Below, piece after piece: positions 1 through 8,075 of a DNA stretch of 48,086 nt. Where the stretch lies: positions 5,695-53,780 of the forward strand of contig JAAVCP010000007.1 of the NCBI GenBank assembly GCA_014802265.1, in the 5' to 3' direction. The notes under the pieces are model-generated. The model searched no databases. It saw nothing but the letters and a program-made list of their open reading frames with translations, and was not told the origin of the DNA. The DNA is from Bacteroides sp. Its GTDB lineage: Bacteria > Bacteroidota > Bacteroidia > Bacteroidales > Muribaculaceae. Position 1 is the stretch's first letter. The number at the start of each line of letters is the position of its first letter. The position numbers and the translations under genes were made by a program.

Positions 1-677
1 GCAGAGTGCTGCCGGATAAAGGGATCTATTATACCGAAAGACTTACCCGAACCCGGTGTGCCGAGCACGATCGTGCCTCGGAACGGATTCCCGATATTTA
101 TAAAGCCGTTGTGTAGACGGCGTTTCCAGTAGTACAACATTGGAATGTTAACTGAATATGGTGTCTCAATCTTCTTTTCAGATTGCTCAAAACTCTCGTT
201 CTCAAAATTGAAGCGATCCTCACCGACCTTGTGATTGTAATACTTGGCGATACCGTCAAGTCCCTGATGGAAGAGCATTGTGCCTACAACCGAGCAAAAA
301 GCATATAGGATGCGGTTTGCCGGAAATCCCAGCCAGCTCATGCCCCAGTCCATTCCGTGAAAGATGAAACATAGTCCGACAAGTGTGACTCCGGCAAGAG
401 CCGGGTATATCACCATTGTCTTCAGATTGAACTTCAAAGCCTTCTTCGCCTTGGTGCCGATAGCTACCACACAGATGCAGATCAGTTCACATACCTTGCA
501 GCCTGCCACGGAGTTGAACACCTTGAAACGTGCGAAAAGGTCAAGGATGAACTGGGTGATCTTATTATCAGCCGTAATCGGCAGGTTCATCACGATCTCG
601 ATAATCAGGAAGAAGTAGATGCAACTTCGGAAGTAGTTATACATCTGCTGCTGTTCCTTTGTTTCCTCAAAAGCCAT
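1..677 (-). CDS. Type IV coupling protein (VirD4/TraG-like), N-terminal part
   Basis: This is the ATPase that brings the relaxase-DNA complex to the conjugation channel in the inner membrane. Only the first 225 residues are in the window, and the gene runs off the left edge. The N-terminus begins MAFEETKEQQQMYNYFRSCI, like the YWFCY-type N-terminal domain of Bacteroides MobC/TraG coupling proteins, and is followed by several hydrophobic segments. A Walker A motif GTPGSGKS lies at residues 206-213, just before the cut. It is the last visible gene of the transfer operon, 12 bp after the small gene upstream of it. The family call is firm because of the Walker A context and the operon position; the exact subfamily is inferred. 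Confidence 0.85.
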   Translation of the reverse strand, partial: MAFEETKEQQQMYNYFRSCIYFFLIIEIVMNLPITADNKITQFILDLFARFKVFNSVAGCKVCELICICVVAIGTKAKKALKFNLKTMVIYPALAGVTLVGLCFIFHGMDWGMSWLGFPANRILYAFCSVVGTMLFHQGLDGIAKYYNHKVGEDRFNFENESFEQSEKKIETPYSVNIPMLYYWKRRLHNGFINIGNPFRGTIVLGTPGSGKSFGIIDPFIRQHS

Positions 678-689
678 AGCGGTAAGGTG

Positions 690-935
690 TTAGTAGTGAA
701 TCTCCGAGGGAGGCATGACGGCCTTCGGTTCACGGCTCTCTATCTCGTCAGACGCCTCCTTGATTATCTCCCGGAACTTCTCGATGGCGCAACCTACCCA
801 ATACACGTCAGATGATGGGTTGAAAACTATAGACTGATAGTGTCCGGAGAAAATGGAAAGAACCCTGTTCAGCCCGTGGTACACCTCCTTGACGCTCTCA
901 TCGGGCATGGTGGTGAAATCATATTTCTTACTCAT
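690..935 (-). CDS. Small conserved-looking conjugation-operon protein
   Basis: An 81-residue soluble protein with no signal peptide or membrane segment. It lies between the TraO-like gene and the coupling protein, in the same direction. It has a central GHYQSIVFNP stretch followed by an acidic-basic helix, and a proline-containing tail. I do not recognise the family securely. Small proteins at this site in Bacteroides conjugative elements are usually unnamed domains of unknown function. The tight operon position and coding-like composition support a real gene. Confidence 0.6.
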   Translation of the reverse strand: MSKKYDFTTMPDESVKEVYHGLNRVLSIFSGHYQSIVFNPSSDVYWVGCAIEKFREIIKEASDEIESREPKAVMPPSEIHY

Positions 936-965
936 TATGATATACCGGTTTAAGTGTTGAAAACG

Positions 966-1433
966 TCAGAATGGTATTTTGAGGCCGATAAGCAGTCCAT
1001 TCCGGAAAGTATCACCGTGAAGGAAGTTGACGTTGTTCTTCTGAACCAGCGAGAACTCCCAGCCGTTCTGAAAGATATAATTGTATTCAAACCCTCCCTC
1101 GATGCCGAGGAAGAACCTGCGCTCTACGGCACCGAACTCCGGGCCGAAACGAAAGCGGAGCATACCGTTCTTGTAGCGCACAAGACGGTGCTTGTAAAGG
1201 ACACCTCCGTCCCAGTAATAACCTTTCCAGAACTGACCATCCCCGGATTTCCAGTGGTCTCCGACCTCTCCGAAAATCTCGACTGCCTTGCCGTATGAAA
1301 GTGATTGTTCATAGCCAACTGTGGCGTTGAGGGTCGAAGGGAATAGGAAACCGGCATTTACAGTGAGCTTTCCCTGAGCCGACGCTCCGAGAGTTACGAC
1401 GGCACAAACCAGTGCGATAAGAAATTTCTTCAT
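966..1433 (-). CDS. traO: Conjugal transfer protein TraO-like, outer-membrane barrel
   Basis: A 155-residue exported protein. Residues 1-19 form a Sec signal peptide ending ASAQG. The rest alternates polar and aromatic residues as in short outer-membrane beta-barrels, and it ends in phenylalanine (GLKIPF), the usual last residue of such barrels. It starts 3 bp after the stop of the TraN-like gene, so the two are co-transcribed. Position and predicted topology match TraO of CTnDOT-type elements, where it is part of the outer part of the mating apparatus. The name rests mainly on gene order and topology. Overlapping plus-strand frames here are shadows. Confidence 0.7.
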   Translation of the reverse strand: MKKFLIALVCAVVTLGASAQGKLTVNAGFLFPSTLNATVGYEQSLSYGKAVEIFGEVGDHWKSGDGQFWKGYYWDGGVLYKHRLVRYKNGMLRFRFGPEFGAVERRFFLGIEGGFEYNYIFQNGWEFSLVQKNNVNFLHGDTFRNGLLIGLKIPF

Positions 1434-1436
1434 GGC

Positions 1437-2315
1437 TTACTTGTAAAGATGGAGGTTATAGTGATACGGTATTTTTTTGAGGATGTCAGCATCGAAACCA
1501 TCGGCATTGAGTATATCCTCGTACTCGATGGTGAGCGTGATGACGCGGCCGCTTATCTGGTTCTCCGAGATTTCAAGGCGTAGCACCTTCTCGTCAGGGA
1601 AAGTGAGCTTCGGAATAACAAGCACATTCCGGTAGTTCTTCCTGAACTTCTTGGCGAGATTGAGAGAGAAGGCAGGCGTAAGCTCAATGGTTTGGGAGTT
1701 AGTGGCCTTGACCTCCTTCTTGTCGGTCAGTTTCACACGCAGTTCCGCGATATCGTATGCTATTTTCGTCTTGTTTTTAAGAGAATAGTCGATAAAGAAA
1801 TAATCGCCGATTGAATAGATATTGTTAACAACTGCCTTCATGCCGTTGGCATTGGAGACTATCTGATTAAATTTACGGTTGCTTCCATAGACAGCCCAGG
1901 CATAACGCGCCATCTCCGACTCCGGCATGGAGACCTCCGGGTTGACGTAAGATTCCATGTCACGGTAAGGGACGTGATGGATTGAGGCTGCAAGCCGGGG
2001 AAGCGCGGTGAAGATTATATCGTACTGCGCCATGTGGCGCTCACCGATTAGAGTCAGGGTAGCCATAAGCTCACCCTCGCTGTACTCCGTCGTCGGAGCC
2101 TCCGGGTCAGTCTCGACGTATGGCTTGATGCGCACGATGTTGTCAGCACACTGGTTGCCGATGAGCTTGGTTGTCGATATATCAACCATCTTGATGTTCT
2201 CCGGCATCACGATGTGGGTTGTCACCTCGCTGTTGACATAGATCTTTTCCTTTGCGGTCGCACTCCCTGCAATGCCGATTGCACACAGGGCGGCTAAAAG
2301 AACTCTTGATTTCAT
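1437..2315 (-). CDS. traN: Conjugative transposon protein TraN-like (DUF4138 type)
   Basis: A 292-residue exported protein with a signal peptide (ALCAIGIAGSATA, cleavage near residue 21). It contains the sequence VNSEVTTHIVMPENIKMVDI, typical of Bacteroidales TraN/DUF4138 proteins, in which an N-terminal strand set resembles VirB9. The C-terminal half is rich in beta strands, consistent with a periplasmic or outer-membrane core component of the type IV secretion channel. It is followed closely by the TraO-like gene and preceded by a 95-bp gap after TraM. Confidence 0.8.
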   Translation of the reverse strand: MKSRVLLAALCAIGIAGSATAKEKIYVNSEVTTHIVMPENIKMVDISTTKLIGNQCADNIVRIKPYVETDPEAPTTEYSEGELMATLTLIGERHMAQYDIIFTALPRLAASIHHVPYRDMESYVNPEVSMPESEMARYAWAVYGSNRKFNQIVSNANGMKAVVNNIYSIGDYFFIDYSLKNKTKIAYDIAELRVKLTDKKEVKATNSQTIELTPAFSLNLAKKFRKNYRNVLVIPKLTFPDEKVLRLEISENQISGRVITLTIEYEDILNADGFDADILKKIPYHYNLHLYK

Positions 2316-2410
2316 ATTATGTGGATTTGCTGATTTGTAAATTACCTTCTTTGTAATCTTGTAGATTAGTAAGTTAGATTATTCATAATATAGTTTACCT
2401 ATTTACATTC
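2316..2410. promoter_or_regulatory. Intergenic spacer between traM and traN with a 16-bp periodic GTAA motif
   Basis: One of the few real gaps inside the transfer operon. GTAA recurs at 2337, 2353 and 2369, exactly 16 bp apart, in an A+T-rich setting. The copy at 2369 reads GTAAGTTAG, which also occurs in the repeats before traJ. No terminator is visible. It could be an internal regulatory or RNA-processing site; function unknown. Confidence 0.3.
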
Positions 2411-3607
2411 TTATCTCGCCTCGTCTGAATTGATGAGATAAACGATTGTATTATACTTGATTTTCGCCTTGTTCTTACGGATGTTGGCAGATAAGGCTGA
2501 TGTAGCGGAATTATACATATTCTGCAATGCCTGAAGTGCTATTGCCTCACCTGATATGCCCGAACCGTAACCACTCTCGGACTCAAAACTGATGTTCTGT
2601 TGTACTGTGCTTGACCCGGCTTCCTTCATGAAGTCGCGGAAAGCTGATTCAGGGACATAGAAGCCTTCCATACCGTCATTGTCGAATACAGAGAGGTTTA
2701 CCTTCAGGAACCTGCTTCCAACAAGAATACTGGTGATGGTTGCCCTGACACGCTGCTGACCGAATCCGGCGACTGTTCCATAGAGATAAGTCCCTTTGGG
2801 AAGTCTCACATCCCTGATGGTGACATCATCGAGCAACTTGAATCGTAGCCGTGTTCCCTCATGCGCCTTTGTGGTCTGATCTATCATAGCCCGGATAAGT
2901 GGTGAGTCATCGGAGGCCATATCACTGCCAACAGTGTTGAACTTCTCGGCATTTGTGTTCTGGGATTTGAGAACAAGCATCGGACGGTTCTTCTCCCGTT
3001 CCATCTCCTTTGCCTTTGCTATGGAGTCGGCACGCTGTTTCTGTAAGATTTCCTCCTGAGTTGACTGACCGATACCAAGTCCGGCCTCGATTGCCTTCTG
3101 TCTCTCATAGCTACGTCGTTGTATCTCCTCCATCTCTCGGGCATACTCACCGCGTGGATCGTTGCCGTAGGCATTGGAGAAGTCGTTGGTTCCTCCGTAT
3201 GAATAGGAATTGATATGTCGGCGTGACTCAGCAAGAGAGCGTTCAAGCTCCTCAAGCTCCTGCTGCTGACGGATACGCTCCGCTTCGGCCGCGTCGATGC
3301 GGTTAAGCTCCTCCTCCGAGTAACCGTGCTCCAGATACTCATCCTCGGTCATTTCCTCACCGAGCTTGCTGACGGCAGTGAAGGCGTCCTCGTCACCGAA
3401 CCGGCGTGACATCTCGAAAAGCTTGTCTCCGGCTTCCTCCGCGTTGGCCTGTGGAAGCTCCATGTTGATGCGGTCTGTGGCGACTTTCTTCTCATCGTCC
3501 CCTCCGCCCCCGAAGGTCTGCATCACGAAGTACACCAGTGCGCAGAGCGGCACGAATATGACCACCGGGAAAATGTACTTCGGCTGTTTGAAATTGATTT
3601 TAGTCAT
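2411..3607 (-). CDS. traM: Conjugative transposon protein TraM-like (VirB10-type scaffold)
   Basis: A 398-residue protein. Residues 12-30 are a single membrane segment (FPVVIFVPLCALVYFVMQTF). Then comes a long charged, glutamate-rich periplasmic linker (about 35-230) that is likely coiled coil, and a C-terminal domain (about 235-398) with the sequence LRFKLLDDVTIRDVRLPKGT. That is the layout of Bacteroides TraM, which spans the periplasm as the VirB10-like core of the conjugation channel. The C-terminal domain contains PKGTYLYGTVAGFGQQRV, resembling the VirB10/TrbI fold. Its start overlaps the end of the upstream small membrane gene by 8 bp. Confidence 0.85.
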   Translation of the reverse strand: MTKINFKQPKYIFPVVIFVPLCALVYFVMQTFGGGGDDEKKVATDRINMELPQANAEEAGDKLFEMSRRFGDEDAFTAVSKLGEEMTEDEYLEHGYSEEELNRIDAAEAERIRQQQELEELERSLAESRRHINSYSYGGTNDFSNAYGNDPRGEYAREMEEIQRRSYERQKAIEAGLGIGQSTQEEILQKQRADSIAKAKEMEREKNRPMLVLKSQNTNAEKFNTVGSDMASDDSPLIRAMIDQTTKAHEGTRLRFKLLDDVTIRDVRLPKGTYLYGTVAGFGQQRVRATITSILVGSRFLKVNLSVFDNDGMEGFYVPESAFRDFMKEAGSSTVQQNISFESESGYGSGISGEAIALQALQNMYNSATSALSANIRKNKAKIKYNTIVYLINSDEAR

Positions 3608-4088
3608 TATCGTTCTGTTTTAGGGTTTTCACTAAATTCTCCAGCTGACCGTAACGCCTGATGATACCGATGGAATCGGCGTGCGACTTACGGGGAATGA
3701 CTATGAGCGAGTCAAGCTCATGTTTAAGCGTCTGACCTTTCGTGGTCATTTCAAGTACAGTCCTGCGGTGTGTGTCCTTGTTGGCCTGTATGGTACGGAA
3801 ACCGTTGAAAACCGGCTCCACATTCGCGATCATGTTCACGTCCGGTTCTTTCATCTCCACTTTCATTCCGGCAACCATCACGTCACATACAAGAACCATA
3901 AGGAGAGAACCGACCACATAGCCGAAAGTACGTTTCGGGTGCTGTGTCGCCCAACGGTTGGCGATACGGATTCTCGCGCCTAAGCGGTAACGGGTGCCTA
4001 TTGCCTCCATCTTAGGCTGCAACCACGACTTGATCTGATTGGAAGTCCTCAATCGGCTGTCCGATATTGTTTTCTTCAAATTCTTCAT
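3600..4088 (-). CDS. traL: Conjugation operon membrane protein in the TraL position
   Basis: A 162-residue protein with a basic cytoplasmic N-terminus of about 55 residues, one membrane segment near residues 57-75 (GYVVGSLLMVLVCDVMVAG) and a periplasmic, partly helical tail. It lies between the TraK-like and TraM-like genes and overlaps TraM by 8 bp, which is the place of TraL in CTnDOT-like operons. It is longer than the usual TraL of about 100 residues, so the name is by position only. Confidence 0.6.
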   Translation of the reverse strand: MKNLKKTISDSRLRTSNQIKSWLQPKMEAIGTRYRLGARIRIANRWATQHPKRTFGYVVGSLLMVLVCDVMVAGMKVEMKEPDVNMIANVEPVFNGFRTIQANKDTHRRTVLEMTTKGQTLKHELDSLIVIPRKSHADSIGIIRRYGQLENLVKTLKQNDND

Positions 4089-4100
4089 AACTTCCTGCGA

Positions 4101-4697
4101 TCAGTAGTCAAGGTCTTTATTCTCAATGGTCCGCCAACCCGTGATCATAAGTCCGTGCGGATTGTTCTGGGTACGGGGTACGTTCTCAATATAGCCGGTG
4201 GTCACCATTGAGCGTTTCAGGTCACGTGTCCTGCGCTTGATGAGCTGGGTGCCGTAGTAGGTGAACTTACGCTGGTGCTCGTCGAAATTGATGGAGTCGC
4301 ACATTATGGTGCAGACAGCCGAAGATGAAATGATGTCGGAGTAAAAGCCGTTCTCATCGAGGGCCTGCTTCTGCTTCAATGCCGTGCCGTCCGCCATATA
4401 CATCGCCTTACCGACAGTCCACTTGATGTAGTCGTTGTCGGGAGGGAGGTTGAAGAAATACTGGTGGAAGAGCTGAATGTGCGCCCGGGCTTCCATAAGG
4501 AAGTTGGCTTCAAGCCTCGCACGGTCGGCAAGGAAGGGAATGTCGCCGTCGAGGACGTAGATCTGCTGCCGTTCCTCACTGACAAGCGAGAGGCAACGCC
4601 AGACGGTGAACCCGCAGATGAGGGCACAGCCGCCTACAGCGGCAAGCACCGTCATCAAAGCGAGTCTCGTCTTCTGTGCTAAAGATTGTATAAGCAT
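4101..4697 (-). CDS. traK: Conjugative transposon protein TraK-like (VirB8-type)
   Basis: A 198-residue protein with one N-terminal membrane segment (residues about 13-34, ALMTVLAAVGGCALICGFTV) and a periplasmic domain that ends in GWRTIENKDLDY. The sequence LEANFLMEARAHIQLFHQYFF is typical of Bacteroidales TraK, which has a VirB8/NTF2-like periplasmic domain and joins the inner-membrane platform. It is flanked by TraJ-like and TraL-like genes in the same direction. Confidence 0.85.
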   Translation of the reverse strand: MLIQSLAQKTRLALMTVLAAVGGCALICGFTVWRCLSLVSEERQQIYVLDGDIPFLADRARLEANFLMEARAHIQLFHQYFFNLPPDNDYIKWTVGKAMYMADGTALKQKQALDENGFYSDIISSSAVCTIMCDSINFDEHQRKFTYYGTQLIKRRTRDLKRSMVTTGYIENVPRTQNNPHGLMITGWRTIENKDLDY

Positions 4698-4719
4698 ATC
4701 GTGTTATTGAAGATGTTGG

Positions 4720-5811
4720 TTACAGCATAGCCTTTACCGGAGCGGCAGCAACGGAAGCTCCCGTCTGAGCCACACCCATAGCGAAGGCACCTGCCGGAGC
4801 CGCAGCGCCACTGCTTACACCGCCTGGGATGAGCCAAGAGGAAACCTCGGGCACGAAACGGACGATGTATGCACCAACGAGCATACCCATAGCGTACATG
4901 CAGTTCGAGCCGATTCCCTGAAGTCCGAGGACACCGATCTGAGACCATGAGTTGACTGAGCCGGAGAGAAGATGCTGATAGGCGGTCATATCCTGCTGGA
5001 GGTTATAAAGGAGAATGAAGTCGATGTAGTAAAGGCACATATAGGTTACGAATCCCCACAACGTAAGGGAAAGGTATTTCGACATCCATTGGCTCCAAGC
5101 CGAGTTCCATGGTGGCGCGAGCGACAGTGCGAACATTATCGGACAGAAAATCATCATAATGGCAAGGAAAATCCTCTGAGCCACAAGTATGCCGTAATAC
5201 GACATCTGGAACACAAGCTCGCCTACGAAGCGTATGACATCGTTGATCCACTCGCTGACCTTTGTCTCTGCAGCCACGGCTGCGCGTTGGGCGTAGTTGT
5301 TGATCGTGTTGCCAAGGTTCTCGACGTTATAGATAAGTTTGTCCCACCAATGTGCGTCCTCTCCGATCTCGGCTACCTGCTGTGCGGTAGCTATGGAATC
5401 CTGAACGGCTCTCAGGCGGTCAAGATATTCACCCTGCTTCTCTGCCACCTTCAACTCAAAAGCGGCCACCTCCTTGTTCTTTGCCTGGGCCATAGCCTTT
5501 GTCGCGGACTCCAGACCCTTTCCGGGAGTCTGCAAGGCGGAACATATCCAAGAGGAAGATGATATGCAGATTGAAATGCCGATGATACGGAGAAGCTTCA
5601 TAACGTCCATGCCCCTTCGTCCGATCATCATCATCCAGCATTCATAAGATCCGACACAGAGTGCAAGGCACAGGCCGATGATACGGGCGAGACCCACGGC
5701 ATCGCCCAGTACCGCGACATTGGGGAAGGTCTCCATCGCCACAAGCAGCTTGTCAAGGCTCTCGTCGATGGCAGGGAGACCCATAGTGCATAGTATGCTT
5801 AATAAAGTCAT
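4720..5811 (-). CDS. traJ: Conjugative transposon protein TraJ-like (VirB6-type channel)
   Basis: A 363-residue multi-pass inner-membrane protein with about six to seven hydrophobic segments, including VGLARIIGLCLALCVGSYEC and the stretch after residue 190. The segment IMMIFCPIMFALSLAPPWNS followed by WSQWMSKYLSLTLWGFV is a strong match to Bacteroides TraJ, the VirB6-like inner-membrane core of the conjugation pore. The C-terminus is Ala/Gly-rich. It heads a sub-block with TraK to TraO and is preceded by a 107-bp gap containing 22-bp repeats. Confidence 0.85.
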   Translation of the reverse strand: MTLLSILCTMGLPAIDESLDKLLVAMETFPNVAVLGDAVGLARIIGLCLALCVGSYECWMMMIGRRGMDVMKLLRIIGISICISSSSWICSALQTPGKGLESATKAMAQAKNKEVAAFELKVAEKQGEYLDRLRAVQDSIATAQQVAEIGEDAHWWDKLIYNVENLGNTINNYAQRAAVAAETKVSEWINDVIRFVGELVFQMSYYGILVAQRIFLAIMMIFCPIMFALSLAPPWNSAWSQWMSKYLSLTLWGFVTYMCLYYIDFILLYNLQQDMTAYQHLLSGSVNSWSQIGVLGLQGIGSNCMYAMGMLVGAYIVRFVPEVSSWLIPGGVSSGAAAPAGAFAMGVAQTGASVAAAPVKAML

Positions 5812-5824
5812 TGTCTGAAAAAGA

Positions 5825-5912
5825 TTGTAAGTTAGCGGTTGAGAATTTGTAAGATAGTGGTTGACAACATATAAGTTAAAAATATGTGATATGTAAGTCA
5901 GTGGTTAGTGAC
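5825..5912. repeat. Four 22-bp direct repeat units upstream of traJ
   Basis: Units start at 5825, 5847, 5869 and 5891, exactly 22 bp apart. Units 1, 2 and 4 share TTGTAAGnTAGnGGTTGA with small differences; unit 3 keeps only TAAGTTA. A two-helical-turn period upstream of a gene puts all units on one DNA face, which fits a protein-binding array, but no regulator is identified. Confidence 0.6.
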
Positions 5913-5918
5913 AATCTG

Positions 5919-6608
5919 TCAGAAGTGGGTTGCAGCCACGGCACATAGCCGTGCCGTCCGGCTTACCAGCTCTCCCATGCGTTTCTTCGCGTCCTCATAC
6001 GCCTGCTGACGCTTGGCGTTCTCCAGTTCATAGCCTGGGCCGGTCTTGTGGATATATTCGATGTCGGTGCAAAGAACCTCATTGACACGCGAGATCTCGT
6101 CAACCTGATACTGGAGCTTGCCGTCGCTCTTGTGAAGGCAGTATAGAAGTCCGTCGGAAATGCAGTCCTGCATACGGTTGAACTCGTCCTTGTATGTCGC
6201 GTATGTCAGATCTACCGTTCGGTCAGCCTCGCGCAGAAGTTCTTCCTTGTAAAGTTCCTCGACATGGATGCGTTCCTTTTCCACCTCGGATAGCTTCTGG
6301 CGCTGGGTTTCCTCCGCCGTAACACGCACAGGCATAATCCGCTTAACGTTGGATTTCTCTTCCTTGAACCTGACCCTGTATCCGGATTTGAAACCAGCCC
6401 ATTTCCAATACATCTCAGCTCCGGAATAATTCTTGTGCAGGAAATAATAGTACCAGTCGGGCGCGAAGTCCCAGGGGCCGTTCTCCATTGAAATCCATTG
6501 CTTCTCTTTTTGGTCATCGTGAATTGAGGGTGTCTTAGACATTAAGGATAATGGCATTGATGCCAAAGCAATACCTAAGAAAAATGAAGCTAAAAGTTTA
6601 GTTGTCAT
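5919..6608 (-). CDS. Exported conjugation-operon protein, possibly DUF5045 type
   Basis: A 229-residue protein with a signal peptide (about residues 1-24, SFFLGIALASMPLSLMSKT). The first mature part is rich in W and Y (DFAPDWYYYFLHKNYSG), and the rest is a long charged helix, probably coiled coil (about residues 95-225). It overlaps the preceding gene by 11 bp. I think it belongs to the DUF5045 proteins found between the VirB4-like and TraJ-like genes of Bacteroidales elements, but this is from memory of context, not a search. A VirB5-like or periplasmic structural role is possible. Confidence 0.6.
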   Translation of the reverse strand: MTTKLLASFFLGIALASMPLSLMSKTPSIHDDQKEKQWISMENGPWDFAPDWYYYFLHKNYSGAEMYWKWAGFKSGYRVRFKEEKSNVKRIMPVRVTAEETQRQKLSEVEKERIHVEELYKEELLREADRTVDLTYATYKDEFNRMQDCISDGLLYCLHKSDGKLQYQVDEISRVNEVLCTDIEYIHKTGPGYELENAKRQQAYEDAKKRMGELVSRTARLCAVAATHF

Positions 6609-7281
6609 ATCCTTTATTCCAGTTATTGATTACTATTTTTGCTATCTCGTCCTTCACGTCGGAGGTCAGGATTTCCCAGATGTAGTCTGGTTTCCATCCA
6701 CATTCGGTTATCATATAGCAGTATAGGTTCGCGTTGTCAATGATGTATCTTGCCCGGTCAATGGAGGTTTTCAGCGTCATAACGAGGTTAAGTTTCTCAT
6801 CCATTGATGCCTTCATCACATTGATTCCTGAGGCTGCGACAGCTGCATAAAGGGTGTAGCAGTGTTTTATCTCCCTTGCGATGGCTACTTTGGCTTCCGT
6901 GTAGTACCATGCGACAAACGGTTTCTTCAGTACAGTCTGATAGGTGTTCTCAGTAAAGTCGGCATACTCCTTTGTGAGAAGATATAAGGAATTGGCAGTG
7001 GACGATATTGCTCCGGCAAGCACGACATAAGAGTAGGCGTTGTTGAGCTTGGTATCGAGAGTGGAGCGGACTTCATTGAACTTCTTAGCCCCTGTCGTCA
7101 CAAGCGACTGCTCCCCGAAACTGGTTGCCACACGTTGCAGGGCAGCGTCCTCGTCCTTCTTCACGCATTTGTGAAGCGCCATAAGTGCCTCAAATGTCGG
7201 CAGGTCTTTCGGTAGGTCGAAAGCCTTAACCTGACTTGTAATTATGAGAAAACACAATATCAAAAGAATCCTGGCTTTCAT
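6598..7281 (-). CDS. Exported conjugation-operon protein of unknown family
   Basis: A 227-residue protein with a signal peptide (MKARILLILCFLIITSQVKA). I chose the start at 7281 because its ATG forms an ATGA 4-bp overlap with the stop of the gene before it; an ATG 9 bp further upstream is also possible. The mature part is largely alpha-helical with a mild hydrophobic stretch (SYVVLAGAISSTANSLYLL). It sits between two other exported proteins in the stretch that holds TraH/TraI in CTnDOT. No firm family. Confidence 0.65.
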   Translation of the reverse strand: MKARILLILCFLIITSQVKAFDLPKDLPTFEALMALHKCVKKDEDAALQRVATSFGEQSLVTTGAKKFNEVRSTLDTKLNNAYSYVVLAGAISSTANSLYLLTKEYADFTENTYQTVLKKPFVAWYYTEAKVAIAREIKHCYTLYAAVAASGINVMKASMDEKLNLVMTLKTSIDRARYIIDNANLYCYMITECGWKPDYIWEILTSDVKDEIAKIVINNWNKGYDN

Positions 7282-8075
7282 TGTCCCCATTTGAAAAGGT
7301 CAATACACATATCAGGATCAATCTTCACACTTTCCCACTGAACAGACATAAGACCGTTCCAAGACAGCACAAGTCCGTTAACCTGATTCTTCATCACCAT
7401 CACATTAGCCCAGCCCTCCGGGTCAATCGCAAAGAACAGGTCGTTCATGGTGGCATACTGAGCCATAGCCATCATTCCCTGAATCTTATACCGTATACCC
7501 ATAAGGTCTGAGTAGATGCGGTTGGCGAGAGTCAGCCGGGCATAACGGTCAAGAAGATTGTACCCGTCCGATTTCTTATCAGACGTAGCCTCACCTTTGA
7601 GCGGGTTCTCCACCTTGGAGTTGTTGACGATGTTAACGAAGTCACCCACAAGCTGCTGAGTCTGAGTTACCACGTTGGCAAGCTCGTTAAGGCAGAGAAG
7701 CTTGTTTGCGAACTTTGCCTTGTTGACAACCTTGACAAGTTCCGGCACATCCTTTATGATGTCCAGGGCACAGCTGCCAATCTCGATATAATACCTGCTT
7801 TCGGTCCCGAAGCCGGAGACATTCTCCATGGTCAGTTTGTAGAGTTCCTTGATGGTAGCCATACTGACCGTGTACTGCTCCAGCTTGCTCTGCTTTGATG
7901 ATATGGAGTCGAGCCGTTTGTTATGCTCGTCCTCGATTGCCTTTTGTGTCGCCATATTAGTGCTGACCGCCTTCAGGCAGTACGGATCCATGACAACGCG
8001 GTATTGCGCCACGGCCGACATTGCCGTGAGCATACCTATAATATAAATATATAGGAGTGATCGGAGTCTTACCAT
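7278..8075 (-). CDS. Exported helical conjugation protein in the TraI (VirB5-like) position
   Basis: A 265-residue protein with a signal peptide (YIIGMLTAMSAVAQ, cleavage near residue 23). The mature protein is mostly helical, with a heptad-like segment after residue 45 (KAIEDEHNKRLDSISSKQ) and an IYSDLMGIRYKIQGMMAMAQ region. This layout resembles the DUF4141/TraI and VirB5-type proteins that follow the VirB4 ATPase in Bacteroidales elements. It starts 7 bp inside the end of the VirB4-like gene, so translation is probably coupled. The exact domain name is unsure. Confidence 0.65.
   Translation of the reverse strand: MVRLRSLLYIYIIGMLTAMSAVAQYRVVMDPYCLKAVSTNMATQKAIEDEHNKRLDSISSKQSKLEQYTVSMATIKELYKLTMENVSGFGTESRYYIEIGSCALDIIKDVPELVKVVNKAKFANKLLCLNELANVVTQTQQLVGDFVNIVNNSKVENPLKGEATSDKKSDGYNLLDRYARLTLANRIYSDLMGIRYKIQGMMAMAQYATMNDLFFAIDPEGWANVMVMKNQVNGLVLSWNGLMSVQWESVKIDPDMCIDLFKWGQ

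Noticed and set aside
4972..5562. 196-residue plus-strand frame
   Set aside because: It is the antisense shadow of the well-supported TraJ-like gene.
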